From MGBC163016 sp964469815 (GTDB taxonomy: Bacteria > Actinomycetota > Coriobacteriia > Coriobacteriales > Eggerthellaceae): a stretch of 7,299 bases of DNA. Position numbers and translations under genes: made by a program. Each line of letters begins with the position of its first letter. The stretch's first letter is position 1. The stretch is from contig CAYXZC010000072.1 of NCBI GenBank assembly GCA_964469815.1, positions 1-7,299 of the forward strand. The letters are read 5' to 3'. Positions 1 to 6,000 of this stretch are shown one piece after another. The notes below the pieces were generated by a model. It searched no databases. It was not told the origin of the DNA and was given only the letters and a program-made list of their open reading frames with translations.

Positions 1-93
1 CGAAAGCAAATGAAAGATGGTGTTCAGAGCAAATCGAAAAGGGATACCTTCGACCCGGTTTGCTTAGCGATCCAATATCTCGGATCCATACAC
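1..93. other. Unassigned edge sequence downstream of csp terminator
   Basis: No gene, RNA or repeat can be supported here. Two plus-strand frames are open from the window edge (one to the stop near 143, one to about 177), but both run through the csp terminator hairpin and have no visible start signal or recognisable motif. A short near-repeat (AGCAAATGAAA near 6, AGCAAATCGAAA near 29) is present and may be chance. Confidence 0.3.
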
Positions 94-125
94 AAAAAAT
101 GCCCGCCGGAGATCGACGGGCATTT
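94..125 (-). terminator. Rho-independent terminator of the cold-shock gene
   Basis: On the minus strand a perfect 9-bp stem, AAATGCCCG (125-117) with CGGGCATTT (105-97), encloses an 11-nt loop. The 3' arm runs directly into a run of six T (99-94). It lies about 25 nt after the stop codon of the cold-shock gene, the usual place for an intrinsic terminator. On the plus strand only three T follow the stem, so it should work mainly in the minus direction. Confidence 0.9.
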
Positions 126-149
126 CAAATGGTCTTATGTTGATGTTGC

Positions 150-353
150 TTACTTCTTGACAACGTTGCTGGCCTGAAGCTTGCCGTTCTGACCAGTTGT
201 GATGTCGAAGGAAACTGCTGCTCCCTCATCAAGGGTCTTGAATCCATCCATCTGGATCTCAGAGAAATGAACGAACAGATCTTCGCCATCCTCTTGAGAG
301 ATGAAGCCGTAACCCTTCTCAGGATTAAACCATTTTACAGTACCTTCTGCCAT
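150..353 (-). CDS. Cold-shock protein, CspA family
   Basis: This encodes a 67-residue single cold-shock domain, the usual length for bacterial Csp proteins. The family binds single-stranded RNA and DNA on a five-stranded beta barrel and acts as a cytoplasmic RNA chaperone. The sequence opens with the typical GTVKWFN (4-10). RNP1 is KGYGFI (13-18) and RNP2 is DLFVHF (25-30), with the nucleobase-stacking aromatics W8, F17, F27, H29 and F30 present. The ATG at 353 is chosen because it gives the family N-terminus and has AGAGGA about 7 nt upstream; an upstream in-frame GTG at 434 would add 27 residues unlike the family. The gene stands alone, with 250 nt of AT-rich leader/promoter sequence before it and a strong terminator after it, so it is probably monocistronic. 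Family membership is certain; whether it is cold-induced or constitutive cannot be told from the protein. Confidence 0.97.
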   Translation of the reverse strand: MAEGTVKWFNPEKGYGFISQEDGEDLFVHFSEIQMDGFKTLDEGAAVSFDITTGQNGKLQASNVVKK

Positions 354-360
354 GCTGATT

Positions 361-388
361 CCTCTTTCCTGTCCCCTCCACAGAGGGG
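361..388 (-). promoter_or_regulatory. GC-rich hairpin in the csp leader, able to compete with an SD-masking pairing
   Basis: In the minus-strand mRNA, CCCCTC (388-383) can pair perfectly with GAGGGG (378-373) around a 4-nt loop, ending about 19 nt before the csp start codon. The same upstream arm contains CCTCT (386-382), complementary to AGAGG (365-361), the csp Shine-Dalgarno sequence. The two pairings share bases and exclude each other: the 6-bp form leaves the ribosome-binding site free, the 5-bp form covers it. The complementarity is seen directly. A role in temperature response is inference, by analogy with structured cspA leaders in other bacteria. Confidence 0.45.
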
Positions 389-450
389 TAAAAACCTTGC
401 GAGAAGATGTTATGTTCCGCTCGCACGCCCTCACTTCAAAGGCAGCTTCA

Positions 451-502
451 ACTATACGCTACTTTTAACGAGATTATTAGCGGGCGTTTGATATTTTTGA
501 AA
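451..502 (-). promoter_or_regulatory. Candidate csp promoter region, AT-rich
   Basis: The stretch from about 465 to 535 is clearly richer in A/T than the flanking coding DNA. On the minus strand it offers two -10-like hexamers: TATAGT (456-451), giving a leader of roughly 90 nt, and TAATAA (479-474). The second has a weak -35-like TTTCAA (502-497) at 17-nt spacing; the first has no good -35. A 6-bp AT hairpin (491-496 with 500-505) also lies here. The region probably drives csp because no other gene begins downstream on this strand, but the exact start cannot be fixed. Confidence 0.3.
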
Positions 503-603
503 TATTCACTCTTTTTTTACCGAACAGTAATAAAAGGGTCGAAAGCATCTCATCCTGCGATCGTATCAGCCGGCATCAGAGCGGATCGCCTAGAGGATGG
601 AGG

Positions 604-1170
604 CTATCGAAGAAGCGCCCTTATCCTCTTCCAATCGGGCAAAAACGAATCCATGAGCGCATAGAAACGCTGCCCATGCCCACGTTCCAGAAGATGGCAC
701 AGCTCGTGCACGACAACATACTCAAGGCACTCAGGCGGATACAGAGCAAGCCGCGTGTTGATGCATATCCGGCCGGTCGAAGGCTTGCAGCTTCCCCAAC
801 GCGATCGCATGTTCCTATATGCGACCTGACCTGCCTTCACCCCCATTATCGACTCCCACTTCTCGATGAGGGGCGGAACGAATGAGGACACGACCTCCTT
901 CCAAAGGCGCTGCTCAGCATCTGTTGCTGTTTCGGCCTTGCTCTGTGGAGACGACAGGATCTCTTGCTGCTTGCGCCGTATCCACTGGGATTTCTGGCAG
1001 ACGAACTTTTCGATCCGCGAAGCGGGCATCCTGATGGGTGCTGTGACCTTTATGCGTGCATCGGGACTCTTCACGTAGATACTAAGGTTCTTCACGCACT
1101 TGCGCTTCACCCAGATCTCAAGGCCATCGATGAGAGTCAGCTGTTCTATGGGTTGCACCGGATCAGGCAT
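604..1170 (-). CDS. YgjP-type zinc metallohydrolase (DUF45, M48-like)
   Basis: The 188-residue product carries HELCH at 155-159 with a third histidine at 165 (HELCHL-x5-H), the zinc-binding signature of the YgjP/DUF45 family related to SprT and M48 peptidases. The family motif RSRWGSC is at 122-128, just before the strand leading to the zinc helix. The N-terminal half is a beta-rich segment (about 10-50) with the conserved KNLSIYVK and TAP pieces. No signal peptide or membrane segment is seen, so it should be cytoplasmic. I chose the ATG at 1170, which overlaps the rsmI stop by 8 nt, because family homology starts only near residue 10. An upstream ATG at 1215 would add 15 residues and deepen the overlap. 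AAGG lies directly against the start, so initiation may depend on coupling with rsmI. The E. coli homologue has been described as a UTP pyrophosphatase rather than a protease; the substrate here is unknown. Confidence 0.88.
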   Translation of the reverse strand: MPDPVQPIEQLTLIDGLEIWVKRKCVKNLSIYVKSPDARIKVTAPIRMPASRIEKFVCQKSQWIRRKQQEILSSPQSKAETATDAEQRLWKEVVSSFVPPLIEKWESIMGVKAGQVAYRNMRSRWGSCKPSTGRICINTRLALYPPECLEYVVVHELCHLLERGHGQRFYALMDSFLPDWKRIRALLR

Positions 1171-2041
1171 CCTTGCGCATCCGTTTCGCTTCGAGCGCCA
1201 TATCATAAGCTTCATTCTTAGGTATCCCGAAAGCGGCAGATGCTCTTAAGGCAGCAGTCTTCGCGCACTCCCCAGAGTCGATCAGATCCTCTATCATCTG
1301 ACGTGCCGCCTCGGCATTATCCTCAGCAAGATCATCCGCCTCCTGCTGCGCAGGAGAATCGATCACCAAGACGATCTCCCCTTTGATGCCCTCCGTCGCC
1401 TCAAGCTCTTCGAAGTGTTCCAACACATCCGCGGATGTTCCGCGAAACACCTCTTCATGCAGCTTCGTTAGCTCTCGGCAAACGCACACATCCCTATAAG
1501 GGAACGCATCCCTTATGGATGACAGCGCACCGACCAAACGATGCGGACTCTCATAGAAGACGAGCACCGCATCGAGCGATCTCAGGGAATCGAGAAGATC
1601 TGCCTGCGCTTGGCGCTTTCGCGGGAAGAACCCGCCGAAATAGTAGCTAGCGGAAGGAAATCCGCTGCAAACATATGCGAGCACAGCAGCGGACGGCCCT
1701 GGGAGCACCTCACAAGGAACGCCTTCATGGCGTGCAACATCGATCAGATAGGAACCGGGATCGGAAAGTCCCGGCATTCCCGCATCAGAGCAATAGCAGA
1801 CAGTCTCGCCTTCCCTTATGCGCTCGATGACCTCCATCGATCTTTGCCGGATCATGTTCTCATCAAGACGTTGGATCGGCTTCTTGATGCCGAAAGCAGC
1901 AAGAAGCCTTCCTGTTACACGAGTGTCTTCAGCATAGACAGCATCGCAGCATCCAAGCGCATCGAGCGCACGTGCTGTGATATCCCCGAGATTTCCGATC
2001 GGGGTGGGAACTATGTAGAGCTTTGCTGTATTCGAATCCAT
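1163..2041 (-). CDS. rsmI: 16S rRNA (cytidine-1402-2'-O)-methyltransferase RsmI
   Basis: RsmI transfers a methyl group from SAM to the 2'-OH of C1402 in the decoding centre of 16S rRNA. The 292-residue protein shows the tetrapyrrole-methylase fold motifs in order: VPTPIGNLGDIT (11-22), AEDTR (37-41), SDAGMPGLSDPG (85-96), LPGPSA (113-118), FGGFFPRK (135-142), FYESPHR (162-168) and a CREL-TK-HEE stretch followed by KGEIVLVI. The acidic, helical C-terminal tail (about 235-292) is usual for the family. I chose the ATG at 2041 because the conserved KLYIVPTP begins at residue 7; a TTG at 2086 would overlap the sortase stop and add non-family residues. No Shine-Dalgarno sequence precedes this ATG, but TATAAT ends 7 nt before it, pointing to a leaderless transcript. 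The 3' end overlaps the YgjP-type gene by 8 nt. Length and motifs are complete. Confidence 0.97.
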   Translation of the reverse strand: MDSNTAKLYIVPTPIGNLGDITARALDALGCCDAVYAEDTRVTGRLLAAFGIKKPIQRLDENMIRQRSMEVIERIREGETVCYCSDAGMPGLSDPGSYLIDVARHEGVPCEVLPGPSAAVLAYVCSGFPSASYYFGGFFPRKRQAQADLLDSLRSLDAVLVFYESPHRLVGALSSIRDAFPYRDVCVCRELTKLHEEVFRGTSADVLEHFEELEATEGIKGEIVLVIDSPAQQEADDLAEDNAEAARQMIEDLIDSGECAKTAALRASAAFGIPKNEAYDMALEAKRMRKDA

Positions 2042-2048
2042 AGACCGG

Positions 2049-2054
2049 ATTATA
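2049..2054 (-). promoter_or_regulatory. Consensus -10 box for a leaderless rsmI transcript
   Basis: TATAAT on the minus strand is followed by only seven bases (CCGGTCT) and then the rsmI ATG. A transcript starting 7-8 nt after the hexamer would begin at the A of the ATG. No Shine-Dalgarno sequence is visible in the gap; the sequence there is CTCCTTT, the opposite of one. No TTGACA-like -35 is found at 16-19 nt. The hexamer and spacing are observed; leaderless use is inferred, and such starts are common in actinobacteria. Confidence 0.55.
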
Positions 2055-2075
2055 AAGGAGAATGCGCATACAGAC

Positions 2076-2834
2076 CTAGGCAGCAACCACTATACGGTAT
2101 TGGGCACCACCATTGATGCATGTCTGGAGGATGATCGACTCCCCATAGCCTGTCACATCGGCCGCAACCTGATCCCAGGTCGAGCCAGCGTTCACATCGA
2201 ATCGCTTCACCACATGATACGTATGGGAATCTCCGCTGTTATCCACCACGGTCACGGGACTGCCTTCAGAAAGCGATGTTACCGACGAGAACACGCCCGG
2301 ATTATGCCCGATGAAATATCCCCATGTTCCATCATCGACATCATCTGAACCAAGCCATAGACCCGCCGTTGCGCTAGGTGCACTCTGCGTTTGATAGGAA
2401 CCCACATATGGGATCTGCTTCCCGTTGACCATAAGGACATCAGTCGAATAAAGCATTTGATCCGATCCATCCTGTCGTGACACTTCGGCCGCAGACGGAG
2501 CATCATCCGCGTTAGACCGCGCTTCAAAAGTGGATTCACCGACATTGCGGGCGTTATACGAATCATCGCTAAGACCGTCTTCGTCTCCAGGGATACCGAT
2601 GATCCTCAACAAGTGCTCGAGCCTCTCATACGAAGCAGCCATATCACCAGCATCCGCATCCGATATATGCTCAACAGGCGTTTCTATGGTGAATATTTGC
2701 TCCACATCGGTTCGATCGGCGATCAGATCATTGACAGCATGCTCCGGGGTGACCGCAAAGGCGATCCCCGCGCTGACCGCCGCACAAAGAGCCACAGCCG
2801 CCACAGCAGATCCAACAACGACAGGCTTTTTCAT
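2076..2834 (-). CDS. Sortase-fold cysteine transpeptidase, membrane anchored
   Basis: The 252-residue protein begins with MKKP and a hydrophobic segment (5-28), a signal anchor that would leave the rest outside the membrane. An acidic, low-complexity linker (about 29-130) leads to a small sortase-like core (about 133-252). The core has GHNPGVF with the candidate catalytic H177, LQTC with C239, and R247 in YRIVVAA at the very C-terminus, which is the His-Cys-Arg order and Cys-to-Arg spacing of sortases. Sortases join sorting-signal proteins to the cell wall or to each other; no LPXTG-type substrate or pilin gene is in the window, so the target is unknown. The core is compact and I cannot assign a class. 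The ATG at 2834 has GAGGTG with good spacing; its GAGG lies in a 4-bp hairpin (CTCG-GATT-CGAG, 2854-2843). rsmI begins 34 nt downstream, so co-transcription is plausible. Confidence 0.83.
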   Translation of the reverse strand: MKKPVVVGSAVAAVALCAAVSAGIAFAVTPEHAVNDLIADRTDVEQIFTIETPVEHISDADAGDMAASYERLEHLLRIIGIPGDEDGLSDDSYNARNVGESTFEARSNADDAPSAAEVSRQDGSDQMLYSTDVLMVNGKQIPYVGSYQTQSAPSATAGLWLGSDDVDDGTWGYFIGHNPGVFSSVTSLSEGSPVTVVDNSGDSHTYHVVKRFDVNAGSTWDQVAADVTGYGESIILQTCINGGAQYRIVVAA

Positions 2835-3038
2835 TATGACACCTCGAATCCGAGTCTTCGATCATCCATCGGTTCAAGGATACGAGTGAATAACGATGCC
2901 AAAGTCCGCATGCTCGATACGTTGTCGTCAGGTATCTGAGGCGTTTGCTAGCGTTGCCCATCGGTTAGCATGTCGTTGATTTGATCTTCAAGAATCAAGC
3001 AGATGGAACCTTTGCAAAGAAGCGTCATCTCCCCTTTA
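2835..3038 (-). other. Intergenic gap between the giant activase CDS and the sortase gene
   Basis: There is no ORF with a credible start, and no hairpin followed by a T-run after the stop at 3041-3039, so I cannot see where the upstream transcript ends. A perfect 10-bp palindrome CTTTGCAAAG (3010-3019) lies 20 nt past that stop. A 9-bp direct repeat CCATCGGTT occurs at 2866-2874 and 2958-2966. No strong -35/-10 pair was found for the sortase gene; TATCCT, ending about 50 nt before its start, is the best but weak -10 candidate. The sortase may be read from the upstream promoter. Confidence 0.4.
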
Positions 3039-6000
3039 TCAGCGGGTCTCGGTCTCTATCTCGAGATACCCTACATCCTGTCGGCGCGGCTGCTTCTTGT
3101 CATGCTGGATGCTCTCCAAGAAATCCAAGCGCAATTCGCGTGCTTCACGCTCCTTCTCCGCCAGATTGGCCTTTGCTACAGCGATCATCAGCTTGATGCG
3201 ATTGAGCTGGTTGACCTCCGATGCTCCCGGATCATAATCCACAGCAACGATATTGCTCTCAGGGTATCTGCGCCGAAGCTCCTTTATCACCGCCTTGCCC
3301 ACAACATGGTTCGGCAAGCATGCGAAAGGCTGCGTGCAGACGATGTTAGGGCATCCACTGCGTATGAGCTCGACCATCTCGCCTGTGAGCAGCCAACCTT
3401 CGCCCATCGAATTGCAAAGGGACAGGATCTCGGCTGCATACTCGGCTATCTCGTAGATGTTAGCCGGAGGCTCGAAACGCTGCGAGCGCTCCAATGCATG
3501 GGTGACGGGAAGGCGGAAGCGACGGATGGCCTCAAGGCCTATCTTGCTGCCGAACGCGCTCTTGGCTGATTTGCCGATCTCACGTTGGAAGATGCCGCCC
3601 GCTATGCCGAACAGGAAGAACTCTATCAATCCCGGTACGACGACCTCGCACCCCTCAGCCTCTATCTGATCAACGATCTGGTTGTTGGCGGTCGGATGGA
3701 ACTTCACTAGGATCTCGCCCACAACGCCTACCTTGGGCTTGGTCCCCTCTCCCGTCAAAGGCAGCGTGTCGAAATCGTCGACGATGGCGTTGACGGTCTT
3801 CTTGAATTCCGACATCTTCACCCCGCGCATCAGCTGCTCTTTGCAGACAGCCATCCAATGCTCGAAGAGCCTGTTCGCACTGCCTGGCTCAACCTCGTAG
3901 GGACGCGTGCGGTACAGGCACATCATCAGAAGATCGCCATATTGGAGGGCGTATATCGCTTGGTAGAGCATCGCCGGTGTCACCTTGAATCCGGGGTTGA
4001 CCTCCCCTAGATCCTTGAACGACAGCGCGATAACGGGAATATGCCCGAGCCCTACAGCCTTGAGCGCTTTGCGGATGAGCGAGATGTAGTTCGTTGCACG
4101 GCATCCGCCGCCGGTCTGCGTTATGAGCACCGCGAGCTTATCGGTATCGTACTTGCCGCTCATCACCGCTTCCATGATCTGCCCAGTAACGAGGATCGAT
4201 GGGTAGCAGATATCGTTGTTTACGTATTTGAGTCCTGCATCCACCGCACCATGATCCACGCTCGGCAAGAGCTCGACATTGTATCCGTTGCGCTTGAAGA
4301 TGGGAACGAGAAGCTCGAAATGATACGGTGCCATCTGTGGTGCGAGAATGGTGTAGCCAGCCTTCTTCATCTCTTCGGTGAACTGCGGACGGTCGAATTC
4401 GGTGGAAGCACCCTCCCTTTGCTCGACCTGTTCATGGGTGCGCACGCCATCGGCCTTCTCGGTGAAAGAATCCGGAACGAGTGATTCCACATCGGATATG
4501 GATATGCCCGCAGCCGGACATCCACGCGTCTCGGCAACCTTATCGGCTCGCTCTTGCGCAAGCTGATCCTGCTTGTCCTTGAGCGCAGCGAGCAGGCTGC
4601 GCACGCGGATGCGCGCCGCTCCGAGGTTGGAGACCTCATCGATCTTAAGAACCGTATAGACCTTGCCGGCAGCTTCGAGCACCTCCTGCACCTGATCGGT
4701 GGTGAGAGCATCAAGCCCGCATCCGAACGAGTTGAGCTGTATCAGATCCAAGTCATCACGCTGAGTGGCCACCTTTGCTGCAGCATAGAGGCGGGTGTGG
4801 TACATCCACTGATCCACAACGCGTATGGGGCGCTCCAGCTGGCCTAGGTGCGCGATCGAATCCTCTGTCAGCACCGCAAGCCCGAAGCTGGTCAAAAGCT
4901 CAGGTATGGCGTGGTTGATCTCGGGATCTTGATGGTACGGACGCCCCGCAAGGACGATGCCGTGCGTGCCCGTCTCCTCCATCCAAGCAAGGGTCTCTGT
5001 GCCCTTGCGCCGCATATCGCGCTTGAAAACCTCGTCTTCCTCCCAGGCAACATCCACAGCAGAGTCTATCTCCTCAGCGCTCGGCAGCCCTCCGCGCTTT
5101 CCAAGAGCCTCTGCGAACTCAGCGGTGAATGCATCGTGAAGACGCTTCTTCAGCTTCTCCTTATCATGGTATGGCAGCCACGGCGAGACGAATGCGGTCT
5201 TGCTGCTCTGGAGCTCATCGATATTCAAACGAAGCGCTTCGGGGTAGCTTGCAACGATCGGGCAATTGAAGTGATTGCCTGCCGTCTCGTCCTCCTGACG
5301 CTCCCACTTCGAGCAAGGCATCCAGATGAGGTCCGGCTCCTTCTCGAGCAGGTTCATGATATGCCCATGGGAAAGCTTCGCCGGATAGCATACCGATTCG
5401 GACGGCATCGATTCGATCCCCGCCTCATAGGTCTTCTTCGTGGAGGGATCAGACAATATGACCCGATATCCCAAGGTCGTGAAGAACGTGAACCAGAACG
5501 GGTAGTTCTCATACATGTTGAGCGCACGGGGCATGCCGACCGTACCCCGCGTGGCCTGCTCCTCCGATAGCGGCTCATAATGATCAAACAGGCGCTTGGT
5601 CTTCCACTCGAAAAGGTTGGGGACACTGCTCTTGCCCTTGTCAGCACCAAGGCTCTCGCCCTTCTCGCAACGATTGCCCGTGATGAAGCGGCGATGCCGA
5701 CCAGTAACCTCGTCGATGCCGAACTCGTTCACAGTAAGAAGGCAGCTGTTCGAGCAGCCCTTGCAACGAAGCGTGCGATGCGTCGGATCGAGGCCTTCGA
5801 TCTCCTCAAGACTCAAAAGCCCGCTCATGGGAACCATGGGTCCGACATCCGGGGACAGCGGTTCGTTCTCCGTTTTTTCACGTGTGACCTCGAAGCGGTC
5901 GCGCGCGAGCAGAGCCGCGCCGTAAGCGCCCATGTTGCCCGCTATATCGGGACGCACCGCGTTTACCTCCGAGAGCTGCTCGAATGCGCGCAGCACAGCA

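Noticed and set aside
3..143. Plus-strand frame open from the window edge, possibly the tail of a convergent gene ending 7 nt from csp
   Set aside because: The translation is not recognisable and it would run through the csp terminator hairpin. The left flank would be needed to judge it.
354..434. Longer 94-residue version of the cold-shock protein starting at a GTG at 434
   Set aside because: The extra 27 residues have no family support and would be read through the leader hairpin and Shine-Dalgarno sequence.
1541..2116. A 191-codon plus-strand frame opposite rsmI
   Set aside because: It is antisense to an unmistakable, full-length rsmI, has no ribosome-binding site and no recognisable motif.
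2866..2966. 9-bp direct repeat CCATCGGTT as an operator or attachment site
   Set aside because: A repeat of this length in a 204-nt gap can easily arise by chance, and no third copy, integrase or tRNA accompanies it.
3010..3019. Palindrome CTTTGCAAAG after the giant CDS as a terminator
   Set aside because: It has no loop and no following T-run on the minus strand, so it does not match an intrinsic terminator.
4848..5570. A 240-codon open frame on the plus strand opposite the giant CDS, with others at 3003-3569 and 5580-6164
   Set aside because: They lie entirely antisense to a CDS with strong family motifs. Their translations show no recognisable domains and are rich in R, L and S, as expected for shadows of GC-biased codons.
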